From Cesiribacteraceae bacterium YIM B00369 (GTDB taxonomy: Bacteria; Bacteroidota; Bacteroidia; Cytophagales; Cyclobacteriaceae), in the NCBI GenBank assembly GCA_017948555.1, contig JAFMYY010000018.1, positions 1 to 64,000 of the forward strand: 64,000 bases of DNA, given 5' to 3'. Numbering within the stretch: position 1 is the first letter of the stretch; every line of letters begins with the position of its first letter. Positions 26,564 to 35,759 of the stretch are shown in pieces. The notes under the pieces were generated by a model. The model was not told the origin of the DNA and made no database searches. It saw nothing but the letters and a program-made list of their open reading frames with translations. The position numbers and the translations under genes were made by a program.

Positions 26564-27343
26564 TCATCCTTTTTTTCGTGCGATCAAAAACAGGTCGAGG
26601 CTGTCATCAGGCCTGTTGCTTATCAGGTAATCTTCATGGCTCAGGCCGTGTACCAGGCTGTCGTTTTGGTGCTGCAGCCGGTTCCGGTTAAAGCGGTTCA
26701 GCAGTTCATAAGGAATCCTGAGCAGGCTGGAGGGAAGGCGGTGCTGAAGGTTCAGTACATCAAAACGGGTAATTTTTTCCACCGACCGCTTATTTTGCTC
26801 ATAATATTCCATTACAAGCTCATTGCCTGCTATGCCAAGCATTTCCACCTCGTCGAAGATTGCTCCGGCCAGTGTACCCAGCTCCCTTGCAGTATATTCC
26901 CTGATGTGCCAGGGGTTCCTGCTCAGTGTCATTTTTATATTAGGAGTGGTGAAATAAGCGGTACCTCCCGGCTTCAGTATCCTGTACACTTCCTCCAGGT
27001 ACAGGCTGTCGTCCAGTATATGTTCTATTACCTGAAAAGAAATAAGGACATCTGCCGTATTATCGCCTATCTGGCTGATGGGTGGCATATTAGCCTCAAT
27101 TATTTCCAGATTTGGATGCGCGGCAGCTCTTTTCCTGATCTCAGCAGTATTTTTATCGAGGGCAATATAACGGTCGCAACCGGGCGCCAGCATTTCTATA
27201 CCCCTGCCATCGCCACAGCCTGTTTCCACAACAGTTCCTGCTATTTTATCTTTTACATATATGTAGGGTTTCAATAACCGCTGATGAATAGGATTATCGG
27301 ACTGGATGTTCTCGGAAGTTACCTCGGTTTTGAAAAATGCCAT
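26564..27343 (-). CDS. Class I SAM-dependent methyltransferase
   Basis: A 259-residue methyltransferase of the Methyltransf_11/25 type: motif I VVETGCGDGRGIEM (38-51), then YIALDKNTAEI (acidic motif II) and VLISFQVIEHILDDSLYLEE. RILKPGGTAYFTTPN is the usual post-IV block. The last 100 residues are specific. The class acts on many substrates (lipids, quinones, sugars), so the substrate is unknown. It is a monocistronic minus-strand gene. Confidence 0.85.
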   Translation of the reverse strand: MAFFKTEVTSENIQSDNPIHQRLLKPYIYVKDKIAGTVVETGCGDGRGIEMLAPGCDRYIALDKNTAEIRKRAAAHPNLEIIEANMPPISQIGDNTADVLISFQVIEHILDDSLYLEEVYRILKPGGTAYFTTPNIKMTLSRNPWHIREYTARELGTLAGAIFDEVEMLGIAGNELVMEYYEQNKRSVEKITRFDVLNLQHRLPSSLLRIPYELLNRFNRNRLQHQNDSLVHGLSHEDYLISNRPDDSLDLFLIARKKG

Positions 27344-27457
27344 TTTTTAAGAATATTTACTTAAACACAAAAATAGTATTCAGTATTAAGTAATTAGTAT
27401 TAAGATTAAAAATTATAACCCGGGATAAGGGCAAATCATAAATTTATTTTTCAAACC

Positions 27458-28699
27458 ATGCATACGCTCCACTTTTTCTGCAAATGGAAGCTCCCGCTTT
27501 TTACAGGATTATTCCTGTTTATTTCCGCGGCACTTTCAGCACAGGATTTCTCAGCTACCAATCACGCTTATTGGTACCAGGCCGGATCGCCGGTTAATAA
27601 TAAATTAATGGTGTGGAAAAAGAGCCCTGACACCCTGCAGGTAATTGCTGCCGTTACTTTTAATGCACCTGCCGTGCCGGAGGCGTACCGCATTTTCCTG
27701 CACCGGAAAAATCAGCTTGATTCCACTACAGGAACCACTCCACCCATTCCTTTGCAGCCCTTTCGCAAAACAGGCAATAAATACCTGCTAAAGACTGACC
27801 TGCCTGAAAGAAATGCGGAGGATGGAGCCCCCGCCCCTTTTTTCCTTCTGGAAGTGCAGGATACTGCGCAGGCCGGCAACAGTTTCTGGGCAATGGCTAC
27901 CCTTGCACCGGACAACTCCTTTCCCCCTCCCCCCTTTTACATCAGCAGCCTGGCCGATGGCATGCCCCTCTTCAGGCAGTATGCAAATGAGAAGGAAAGG
28001 TTCAGCATCCATGGTTCACCTTCCACCTACACTATATTTTACTACGATAAATCCTTTGAAATAGCATCCCCTCCCATGACGGCCGGTTCCACGCCTGATG
28101 CCGGCCTGGAGGTTACCAACACCAGCCTTATAAGAGCTGATTCTGCCTTTCAACCCCGGGGAGAAGGCCTGTACTTTATCCAGCACGATACAACTCAGCT
28201 CAGCGGCCAGAGTTTTCGCCGGACCAACCCTTACTTTCCGGAAGTAGGGACACTGGAAGATTTTGCAGGCCCCATCCGTTATATAAGCACCAGCGAAGAG
28301 TGGCAGCAAATAGAAAAAAGTAATTTTGATAAAAAGGAAATTGACCGCTTCTGGCTCAGGGTGGTACAGTCTGAAGAGCTGGCTAAGCGTGTAATAAAAC
28401 AGTATTACCAAAGGGTAAGCAGGGCCAACCAGCTCTTTACCAACTACAAAGAAGGCTGGAAAACCGATCAGGGCATGATCTTTATTCTCTATGGTCCTCC
28501 GGATGTGGTTACTGCAGAGGCCGGCCGGGAGCAATGGATTTACCGCCAATCCAGCGATTTACCGGAAATTAAGTTTAACTTTGTGCACGTAAAAAATCCC
28601 TTTACAGACAGGCATTTTGTATTAATTCGCAACAAAAATTACGCAAAAAGCCATTACCAGACAGTTAGCAAATGGAGAAAAGGAAAAAACATTTTGTAA
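27458..28699 (+). CDS. GWxTD domain-containing exported protein
   Basis: A 413-residue protein with a signal peptide (cleavage near residue 29, SAQ|D). The GWKTD motif is at 333-337, inside LFTNYKEGWKTDQGMIFILY, followed by GPPDVVTAE and a C-terminal beta-rich end. GWxTD proteins are typical of Bacteroidota and related phyla and have no assigned function; most are predicted to be periplasmic or outer-membrane associated. The last 28 bases overlap the RlmB gene in another frame, suggesting coupled translation. Confidence 0.88.
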   Translation: MHTLHFFCKWKLPLFTGLFLFISAALSAQDFSATNHAYWYQAGSPVNNKLMVWKKSPDTLQVIAAVTFNAPAVPEAYRIFLHRKNQLDSTTGTTPPIPLQPFRKTGNKYLLKTDLPERNAEDGAPAPFFLLEVQDTAQAGNSFWAMATLAPDNSFPPPPFYISSLADGMPLFRQYANEKERFSIHGSPSTYTIFYYDKSFEIASPPMTAGSTPDAGLEVTNTSLIRADSAFQPRGEGLYFIQHDTTQLSGQSFRRTNPYFPEVGTLEDFAGPIRYISTSEEWQQIEKSNFDKKEIDRFWLRVVQSEELAKRVIKQYYQRVSRANQLFTNYKEGWKTDQGMIFILYGPPDVVTAEAGREQWIYRQSSDLPEIKFNFVHVKNPFTDRHFVLIRNKNYAKSHYQTVSKWRKGKNIL

Positions 28700-29475
28700 A
28701 AGCCACCCCCGACCGGCCGGATTATACCACCGGAGAAGAAAAAGACATGATTTTTGGCACCCGTGCAGTTATGGAGGCTATTCGTGCCGGCAAGGAAATT
28801 GAAAGCCTGCTGTTACAGAAGGACCTGCAGAACGAGCTGATACAGGAACTGAAGGATACCGCCGCTGAACATGGCGTAACTTATGTAAAGGTGCCCGTGG
28901 AAAAGCTTAACCGCGTTACCCGCAAAAACCACCAGGGAGTGGTATGCTTCCTTTCTCCAATTACCTATGCTTCGCTGGACAATATTGTAAATACTGCCTT
29001 TGCAGAAGGGCGGATGCCCCTGCTGGTTGTGCTTGACCGTATTACCGATGTGCGGAACTTCGGAGCCATTGCCCGCACAGCTGAGTGCATGGCTGCAGAT
29101 GCCATTGTAATTCCCGGCCGTGGCGGTGCCCGCATCAGTTCCGACGCAATGAAAACCTCAGCAGGAGCGCTTAATTTTATTCCTGTTTGTCGTGAAAACA
29201 ACCTTAAAGATACCATCCGTTACCTGCAGGAAAGTGGTATAATGGTGATGGCATGTACTGAAAAAGCAGAACAGAGCATATGGGAAAGCAACCTGAGCGG
29301 CCCCGTTGCCCTCCTCATGGGATCTGAAGAAGATGGCATTTCGCCTGAGTACCTGAAGCTTGCAGATGCCAGGCTTAAAATTCCCCTGCAGGGAAACATT
29401 GCCTCCCTGAACGTATCGGTAGCAACTGCTGTATGCCTGTATGAAGTAAGCAGGCAGCGTAAGCTGCAGTCATAA
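28672..29475 (+). CDS. rlmB: 23S rRNA (guanosine-2'-O-)-methyltransferase RlmB
   Basis: A 267-residue SPOUT/TrmH-type enzyme. The N-terminal substrate-binding part starts at MIFGTRAVMEAIRAG. The knot domain has VLDRITDVRNFGAIARTAE (motif 1), LLMGSEEDGIS (motif 2) and IPLQGNIASLNVSVATAV (motif 3). The first 24 residues are a basic, disordered-looking tail, usual for this family. RlmB methylates G2251 in the peptidyl-transferase centre (E. coli numbering). The start at 28672 is inside the GWxTD gene. Confidence 0.93.
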   Translation: MEKRKKHFVKATPDRPDYTTGEEKDMIFGTRAVMEAIRAGKEIESLLLQKDLQNELIQELKDTAAEHGVTYVKVPVEKLNRVTRKNHQGVVCFLSPITYASLDNIVNTAFAEGRMPLLVVLDRITDVRNFGAIARTAECMAADAIVIPGRGGARISSDAMKTSAGALNFIPVCRENNLKDTIRYLQESGIMVMACTEKAEQSIWESNLSGPVALLMGSEEDGISPEYLKLADARLKIPLQGNIASLNVSVATAVCLYEVSRQRKLQS

Positions 29476-29501
29476 ACCTGACGCGCGCCAGGTAAACGCA
29501 A

Positions 29502-29536
29502 AAAACTCCGGGGCTTTTTAAAGGCCCCGGAGTTTT
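29502..29536. terminator. Bidirectional intrinsic terminator
   Basis: AAAACTCCGGGGC (29502-29514) pairs with GCCCCGGAGTTTT (29524-29536), a 13-bp stem with T-tracts on both sides. It sits between rlmB and the convergent manC. Confidence 0.92.
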
Positions 29537-29563
29537 CTTAATGGCTTAAGCAAGTCGCTATAT

Positions 29564-30643
29564 TTATAAAAATTTATCTCCTTTTTTAGATTTCACCTCC
29601 GCTACATAGTCGCGGAAACGCTTTTCATCATCTTTCTTACAGATAATGGTTACGTCATCGCATTGAGCAACCAGGTAACCTTCCAGCCCGCTTACTACAA
29701 TCAGCCTGTCATCCTCTCCCTTTATCATACACTCATTACTATCAAAAAGAAGTGCATTTCCATCTATTACGTTATTTTTCCCGTCTTTATTTGGATGGAT
29801 TTCGTGCAGAGAGTTCCAGGAGCCAAGGTCAGACCAGCCAAAATCGGCCAGCATAACATGCACATTCTCTGCCTTTTCCATAATTCCATAATCGATGGAA
29901 ATATTCTTACATTGTGAATATGCTTTTTTGATAAACTCCTCTTCCCCGGCAGAGTAATAAACATCATTCCCTTCTTCAAAAATTTCGGCCTGCTCCGGCA
30001 GATACTCCCCGAAAGCGCTGATAATGGCACTGACCTTCCATATAAAAATACCCGCATTCCAAACAAAATCGCCGCTTTCCAGGAATTTTTTAGCAAGTTC
30101 AAGCTCAGGCTTCTCTGTAAAGGTTTTTACCTTTTTAATAGCTGAGTTTTCCTCCTTAATATATTGAATATAACCATAGCCGGTCTCCGGGCGGTTAGGC
30201 TTTATTCCCAGCGTTATAAGCTTATCACCTTTATCTGCTTCAGTAAGTGCCTTTTCAATAGATTGCACAAACTCGTTTTCATTAAAAATAAGGTGGTCGG
30301 AAGGAGCCACTACCATGGTGGCATCAGGATTTTTCCGGTTGATTTTATATGCCGCATACGCAACACAGGGAGCGGTATTACGCTTAACAGGCTCACATAA
30401 AACCTGTTCCTGCTTCATATCGGGCAATTGCTTCATTACCAGCTCTTCGTAATCTTTATTAGTTACGATGTAGATGTTTTCCGGCGGACAAATGGTTTTA
30501 AACCTTTCAACCGTCATTTGCAGCAAGGATTTGCCGGTATTTAAAACATCAAGGAATTGCTTGGGATAATTGTTGCGACTGTAGGGCCAGAAACGGCTCC
30601 CAATGCCGCCAGCCATAATTACCACGTACCAGTTTGGGTTCAT
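29564..30643 (-). CDS. manC: Mannose-1-phosphate guanylyltransferase
   Basis: A 359-residue GMP-type nucleotidyltransferase. The signature MAGGIGSRFWPYSRNNYPKQ (residues 10-29) binds GTP; VAPSDHLIF and FTEKPELELAKKFLESG are the metal and sugar-binding regions, and WNAGIFIWKV ends the core. No C-terminal isomerase (ManA) domain is present, unlike bifunctional ManC. It makes GDP-mannose for mannose, fucose or rhamnose-type residues of the glycans encoded here or elsewhere. It follows the KdsD-like gene after 9 bases. Confidence 0.92.
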   Translation of the reverse strand: MNPNWYVVIMAGGIGSRFWPYSRNNYPKQFLDVLNTGKSLLQMTVERFKTICPPENIYIVTNKDYEELVMKQLPDMKQEQVLCEPVKRNTAPCVAYAAYKINRKNPDATMVVAPSDHLIFNENEFVQSIEKALTEADKGDKLITLGIKPNRPETGYGYIQYIKEENSAIKKVKTFTEKPELELAKKFLESGDFVWNAGIFIWKVSAIISAFGEYLPEQAEIFEEGNDVYYSAGEEEFIKKAYSQCKNISIDYGIMEKAENVHVMLADFGWSDLGSWNSLHEIHPNKDGKNNVIDGNALLFDSNECMIKGEDDRLIVVSGLEGYLVAQCDDVTIICKKDDEKRFRDYVAEVKSKKGDKFL

Positions 30644-30652
30644 ATCAGTTTG

Positions 30653-31630
30653 TTAGATGATTCCTTCCTTAATTAAATTATGTATATGGACAAAGCCTGC
30701 TACTTCTCCCCCTCCTGCGTTCGTTGTTACAATAAGCTGACTTATATTATTTTCGCGCATTATGTTCAGGGCCTTTACTGCATAATCATCCGGACATACA
30801 GTCTTAGGGTTAGCCGACATCAGGTCCTTTGCTTTTAAGCCACGGAGGTTATCGAAGCGGGTGAGCATCCGGCGCAAATCTCCATCGGTTATAACACCTG
30901 TGAGCCGGCCTGTTGCATCTGTTACTGCTGTAGCCCCCAGCCTTTTGCCGGAAATTTCCAGAATAACCTTCTCCAGCAGATCGTCCTCCCCAACTACCGG
31001 TTTTTCATTATCCGGATAAATATCCGACACCTTCAGGTACAACTGCTTTCCTAAAGAACCTCCAGGGTGCAGGCGCGCAAAATCCTGACTTGTAAAGCCC
31101 CTTGCCTCCACCAGGCAAACCGCAAGTGCATCGCCCAGGGCAAGCTGGGCCGTAGTACTTGTTGTTGGAGCCAGGTTATTAGGGCATGCTTCTGCATCAA
31201 TTGTTGCATTTAACACAAAATCAGCCTGTTGCGCCAGGTACGACTGCGTATTGCATACCATGGCAGCCAGTTTTGCACCTGTCCTCTTGAGTAAAGGTAC
31301 TAAAACTTTTATTTCCGGGGTACTTCCGCTCTTAGAAATGCAAATCACCAGGTCTTCCTGCTGCACCATTCCAAGGTCGCCATGTATGGCATCGGCGGCA
31401 TGCATAAAAAGAGCAGGCGTACCGGTAGAATTTAACGTTGCCACTATCTTACTGCCAATAATAGCACTCTTTCCAATACCGGTAATTACCACCCGGCCTT
31501 TCAGCTGCATTATTTCCATAACGCAGGCCTCAAAGCTTTCGTCCAGCAATTCTCCTATCTGCATCAGTGCATCAGCTTCCTGCTGCAATACTTTTTTGGC
31601 GATTTGCGTTAAATTCTTATGTTTTAACAA
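30653..31630 (-). CDS. kdsD: Arabinose-5-phosphate isomerase (KdsD/KpsF family)
   Basis: A 325-residue protein with a SIS domain (residues 30-175: GRVVITGIGKSAIIGSKI, STGTPALFMHAADAIHGDLG, CISKSGSTPEI) and two CBS domains (about 205-325: ATGRLTGVITDGDLRRML, AVKALNIMRENNISQLIV). It interconverts ribulose-5-P and arabinose-5-P, the first step to Kdo for lipopolysaccharide. The pair with manC is transcribed together and is divergent from recQ. No other Kdo gene is in view. Confidence 0.92.
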   Translation of the reverse strand: MLKHKNLTQIAKKVLQQEADALMQIGELLDESFEACVMEIMQLKGRVVITGIGKSAIIGSKIVATLNSTGTPALFMHAADAIHGDLGMVQQEDLVICISKSGSTPEIKVLVPLLKRTGAKLAAMVCNTQSYLAQQADFVLNATIDAEACPNNLAPTTSTTAQLALGDALAVCLVEARGFTSQDFARLHPGGSLGKQLYLKVSDIYPDNEKPVVGEDDLLEKVILEISGKRLGATAVTDATGRLTGVITDGDLRRMLTRFDNLRGLKAKDLMSANPKTVCPDDYAVKALNIMRENNISQLIVTTNAGGGEVAGFVHIHNLIKEGII

Positions 31631-31656
31631 ATTGATTTACTTTTTTACTTAAATTG

Positions 31657-31664
31657 CAAATATA
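31657..31664 (-). promoter_or_regulatory. Candidate -7 box for kdsD-manC
   Basis: TATATTTG on the minus strand fits TAnnTTTG and lies 26 bases before the kdsD start, in the 67-base spacer shared with recQ. Confidence 0.45.
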
Positions 31665-31697
31665 TAAAAATCATAGGTTAACTGTAAGAAGCGAAAG

Positions 31698-33878
31698 ATG
31701 TTAGTAGACCAAAAGGAGATACTAAAAGATAAGCTGAAAGAAATTTTCGGCTACGACCAGTTCAGAGGGAATCAGGAGGCCATTATTCAGAATATTTTAG
31801 ATAAAAAAAATACTTTCGTTATAATGCCGACCGGCGCTGGTAAGTCCCTCTGCTACCAGCTCCCCGCCCTGGTACAGGAAGGTACCGCCATCGTAATTTC
31901 CCCCCTGATCGCCCTGATGAAAAACCAGGTGGATCAGCTGAATGCCTTCGGCATAAATGCGCATTTCTTAAACTCCACTCTTACTAAAACAGAGATCAAC
32001 CGGGTAAAAAAAGAAACGCTTGACAAGAAAACGAAACTCCTGTATGTAGCTCCGGAGTCCCTTACCAAGGAAGACAACCTTGAATTCCTCAGTAAAGTAA
32101 AAATTTCTTTCGTTGCAATTGATGAGGCTCACTGTATTTCGGAATGGGGCCACGATTTCAGGCCTGAATACCGCCGCATACGCCAGATCATAAACCAGCT
32201 GGGCGACCTGCCGGTTATTGCGCTTACAGCTACCGCTACTCCAAAGGTACAGCAGGACATTCAGCGCAACCTGCAAATGGAAGATGCTGATCTTTTTAAA
32301 TCTTCCTTTAACAGGAAGAACCTCTATTACGAGGTGCGGCCAAAAAAAGACATCAAAAAACAGCTGATCCGCTTCGTTAACCAGCACAAAGGAAAATCAG
32401 GTATTGTTTATTGCCTGAGCCGTAAAAAGGTAGAGGAAATAGCTGAACTGCTGAAGGTAAACGGCTTCAGGGCTGCTCCTTACCATGCCGGCCTGGATGG
32501 CGCCGTGCGCATGCAAAACCAGGATGCTTTCCTGAATGAAGACTGCGACATTATTGTGGCAACCATTGCTTTTGGTATGGGAATTGACAAGCCGGACGTT
32601 CGTTTTGTTGTTCATTACGACACTCCAAAATCGCTGGAAGGTTATTACCAGGAAACAGGACGCGGAGGGCGCGACGGACTGGAGGGCAACTGCCTCATGT
32701 TCTACAGCTATAACGACATCCTGAAACTGGAAAAATTCAGCAAGGACAAGCCTGTTACCGAACGGGACAATACAAAGCTTTTGCTGCAGGAAATATCATC
32801 CTACGCAGAAACCTCCGTTTGCCGCCGCCGCCAGCTCCTGCACTACTTTGGCGAGTCATTCGATACAGATTGCGGCTTTTGCGATAACTGCAAAAACCCC
32901 CGCGAGCAATACAATGCAGACACTTACCTCCTTAAGGCCCTGCAGGCTGTTAAGCAAACCGAAGAGCGCTTTGGACTGAACCACCTGGTTGATGTAATCC
33001 GCGGATCGGAGAACCAGTACATTCTCAGCTACGACCATAATAAACTACCCGTTTACGGTACCGGAAACGACGAAACTCATGAGTTCTGGAAATCGGTGGT
33101 ACGCCAGGCCCTTTTGTATGAGTTCATTGAAAAAGATATTGAAAACATTGGAATCCTTAAGCTAAGCCGCAAAGGCCGCGATTTTATGGATGCTCCTTAT
33201 TCTGTAATCTTCACCAAAGACCACGACTATTCCACTACCGAAGAGGAAGAGGAAATTGAAAAGGAAGCCCCTGTTGTTAAAGCGCATGACGAGGTCCTGT
33301 TTAATATCCTGAAAAACCTCCGTAAGCAGATTGCAAAACAAAAATCGCTTCCGCCTTACGTTATTTTCCAGGACCCTTCACTGGAAGAAATGGCCACCGT
33401 TTTCCCTACCACGCAGGATGCCCTGAGCCATGTAAACGGGGTTGGAATGGGTAAAGTCGTTAAGTTTGGTAAACCTTTTATTGAGGCTATCCGGAAATAT
33501 GTTGAAGAAAACGATATTGATACTGTATCCGATGTAGTGGTAAAGTCGTCGGTAAACAGATCTAAAACAAAAATATTTATCATTCAGCAGATCGACAGAA
33601 AAATAGACCTCGAGGAAATTGCACAGGCCCAGAACCTGAGCATGGATGAGCTGCTTTCGGAGATTGAGCACATTTGCTACTCCGGCACCAGGCTCAACCT
33701 CGACTATTATATCGACGGCATGATGGATGAGGACCGGCAGGATGAAGTATTTGATTACTTTATGAGTGCTGAGTCTGATAACATCCGTACGGCACTTGAC
33801 GAACTGGGAGATGAGGATTATTCCGAGGAAGATTTAAGGCTGATGCGAATTAAATTTCTCTCAGAATATGCTAATTAA
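31698..33878 (+). CDS. recQ: ATP-dependent DNA helicase RecQ
   Basis: A 726-residue SF2 helicase: Walker A MPTGAGKS (43-50), DEAH box IDEAHCISEWGHDFRPEY (141-158), motif VI GYYQETGRGGRDG, and the zinc cysteines 375, 392, 395 and 398 of the RQC part. An HRDC domain (about residues 530-610: NILKNLRKQIAKQKSLP) is followed by an extra helix-turn-helix tail to the end. RecQ unwinds recombination and repair intermediates with a 3'-5' polarity. It has its own terminator, so it is a single-gene unit. Confidence 0.95.
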   Translation: MLVDQKEILKDKLKEIFGYDQFRGNQEAIIQNILDKKNTFVIMPTGAGKSLCYQLPALVQEGTAIVISPLIALMKNQVDQLNAFGINAHFLNSTLTKTEINRVKKETLDKKTKLLYVAPESLTKEDNLEFLSKVKISFVAIDEAHCISEWGHDFRPEYRRIRQIINQLGDLPVIALTATATPKVQQDIQRNLQMEDADLFKSSFNRKNLYYEVRPKKDIKKQLIRFVNQHKGKSGIVYCLSRKKVEEIAELLKVNGFRAAPYHAGLDGAVRMQNQDAFLNEDCDIIVATIAFGMGIDKPDVRFVVHYDTPKSLEGYYQETGRGGRDGLEGNCLMFYSYNDILKLEKFSKDKPVTERDNTKLLLQEISSYAETSVCRRRQLLHYFGESFDTDCGFCDNCKNPREQYNADTYLLKALQAVKQTEERFGLNHLVDVIRGSENQYILSYDHNKLPVYGTGNDETHEFWKSVVRQALLYEFIEKDIENIGILKLSRKGRDFMDAPYSVIFTKDHDYSTTEEEEEIEKEAPVVKAHDEVLFNILKNLRKQIAKQKSLPPYVIFQDPSLEEMATVFPTTQDALSHVNGVGMGKVVKFGKPFIEAIRKYVEENDIDTVSDVVVKSSVNRSKTKIFIIQQIDRKIDLEEIAQAQNLSMDELLSEIEHICYSGTRLNLDYYIDGMMDEDRQDEVFDYFMSAESDNIRTALDELGDEDYSEEDLRLMRIKFLSEYAN

Positions 33879-33900
33879 GCCATAAAGCGTATTTTTGAAG

Positions 33901-33935
33901 CAGGCTCTGATATTTATATTAGAGCCTGTTTTTTT
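33901..33935 (+). terminator. Intrinsic terminator of recQ
   Basis: CAGGCTCT (33901-33908) pairs with AGAGCCTG (33921-33928) around a 12-base AT loop and is followed by seven T. Confidence 0.85.
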
Positions 33936-34079
33936 AATACGCAAAAATTTAATTTTAAGAAACGGGATATGGACCGGAAAACCAGTCCCGGCAGGCAGGC
34001 CTGAAATACCACCAGACAACTGCCACTAAAGGCAACCCGACAACGAACAACTATCAACCTACAACGAAACATTAATACC

Positions 34080-35363
34080 ATGAATATTTTAATTATAGGC
34101 TCCGGAGGCCGCGAACATACTTTTGCATGGAAAATGAAGCAAAGCCCGCTTTGCGATCAGCTTTTTATGGCACCCGGTAATGCCGGAACATCTGAGCTGG
34201 CCACCAACCTTCCTGTAGGGGTGGAGGATTTTGAAGGAATCAAAAAAAATGTTCTTGAGCACAACATTAAGCTTGTAATTGTAGGTCCGGAAGCTCCGCT
34301 GGTAGCGGGCATCCGCGAATTTTTTGAGAACGACCCCAAACTAAAGGATGTTTACCTGATCGGACCGGGTAAGGTGGGTGCGCAGCTGGAGGGCAGCAAG
34401 GATTTTTCGAAAGCATTTATGCTGCGCCACCAGATTCCTACCGCCAAAGCAAAAACCTTTACCAAAGATACCCTCGAACAGGCATCCTGCTATATCGACG
34501 AAATTCCATCGCCAATTGTACTGAAAGCCGACGGCCTCGCTGCCGGCAAAGGAGTATTGATTTGCAACGACCGCGGTGAGGCAAAAAATGCACTGGAAGA
34601 AATGCTGGTCCATGAAAAATTTGGCGAAGCCAGCCAAAAAGTTTTAATAGAAGAGTATCTGGATGGCACGGAATTATCTGTTTTTGTGTTAACGGATGGA
34701 AAAGATTATCTGATCCTTCCTGAAGCCAAGGATTACAAGCGTATAGGCGAAAAAGACACCGGCCTTAATACCGGCGGAATGGGAGCTGTATCGCCGGTGC
34801 GCATTGCCGACAAAGACTTTATGCAGATGGTGGAAGACCGTGTGGTAAAACGTACCATTACCGGACTGCAGCAGGATAATGTGCCTTTTCAGGGCTTTCT
34901 CTTTATAGGCCTTATGAAAGTAAAAGGGGAGCCATATGTAATTGAATATAATGTACGGATGGGCGACCCTGAAACACAGGTGGTAATTCCCCGGATTGAG
35001 AATGATCTGGTTGATTTATTTGTAGCTACCGCAGAAGGAAAACTGGGAGAAAAAAGCATAAAGGTATTGCCAAGAGCCGCCACTACCGTGGTAATGGTTG
35101 CAGGTGGTTACCCTGAGGAATATAAAAAAGGAGATCCTATATCCGGCTTACCGGAAACCGCTCCTGAAGATACCCTGGTGTTCCATGCAGGTACAAAAGA
35201 AAATAACGGGCAGGTAGTAACTAATGGTGGTCGTGTATTGGCCATTACCGGCCTTGGCGACTCTCTGAAGGAAGCGCTGGAAAGATCTTATGTGCAGGTA
35301 GAGAAGATCAACTGGAAAGATAAGTACTTCCGCCGCGACATTGGCCAGGACGTGATACTATAA
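34080..35363 (+). CDS. purD: Phosphoribosylamine--glycine ligase
   Basis: A 427-residue GAR synthetase in full: LIIGSGGREHTFAWKM at the N-terminus, VIVGPEAPLVAGI, the ATP-grasp KADGLAAGKGVLICN, and GGMGAVSPV with YNVRMGDPETQVVIPR near residue 300. It catalyses step 2 of purine synthesis. It is a single gene with no other pur gene nearby. Its upstream spacer contains runs of CAAC-type micro-repeats (34015-34072). Confidence 0.96.
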   Translation: MNILIIGSGGREHTFAWKMKQSPLCDQLFMAPGNAGTSELATNLPVGVEDFEGIKKNVLEHNIKLVIVGPEAPLVAGIREFFENDPKLKDVYLIGPGKVGAQLEGSKDFSKAFMLRHQIPTAKAKTFTKDTLEQASCYIDEIPSPIVLKADGLAAGKGVLICNDRGEAKNALEEMLVHEKFGEASQKVLIEEYLDGTELSVFVLTDGKDYLILPEAKDYKRIGEKDTGLNTGGMGAVSPVRIADKDFMQMVEDRVVKRTITGLQQDNVPFQGFLFIGLMKVKGEPYVIEYNVRMGDPETQVVIPRIENDLVDLFVATAEGKLGEKSIKVLPRAATTVVMVAGGYPEEYKKGDPISGLPETAPEDTLVFHAGTKENNGQVVTNGGRVLAITGLGDSLKEALERSYVQVEKINWKDKYFRRDIGQDVIL

Positions 35364-35759
35364 TTTGGATAAACCGGGAAATATATTTATTATTCTGTTT
35401 CCGGGTATTATTCATAAGAATATACAGGTATTAGCAGGCGCTGCAGTATTATTATACAGCTGGTGCCTAGCCACACTTGTAAATGTTTGATTAATTTGCG
35501 CTATAATAACAGGTAAACAGGCTTTTAATAAGCAAAGCATAAAAAAACAGAGGCATAACAGACTGTTGTGCCAGGCAGGGCTAAAGTCTCCGGGCAGGAT
35601 AAGTTTAAAACACCTTCTTTTTGGCAGGTATAGCTTAAGCTCCGAAGCCCTGTTACTTAGCTGAATACTTTGCACCGGAAACTGTTTACTTAATTACCAA
35701 ACTTCAATAAGCCACACCGGAATGTTCCGGCAGGTTTATTTTAAATATATATATATAAA
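35364..35759. other. Gene-free spacer between purD and the RicT-like gene
   Basis: A minus-strand 87-codon frame exists but has no support. ACCGGGAAA near 35373 and TTTCCGGGT near 35398 could form an imperfect hairpin without a clean T-run. I see no RNA gene or promoter box here. Confidence 0.4.

Noticed and set aside
35412-35675. 87-codon minus-strand frame between purD and the RicT-like gene
   Set aside because: No family, weak composition, and surrounding genes lie on the other strand.
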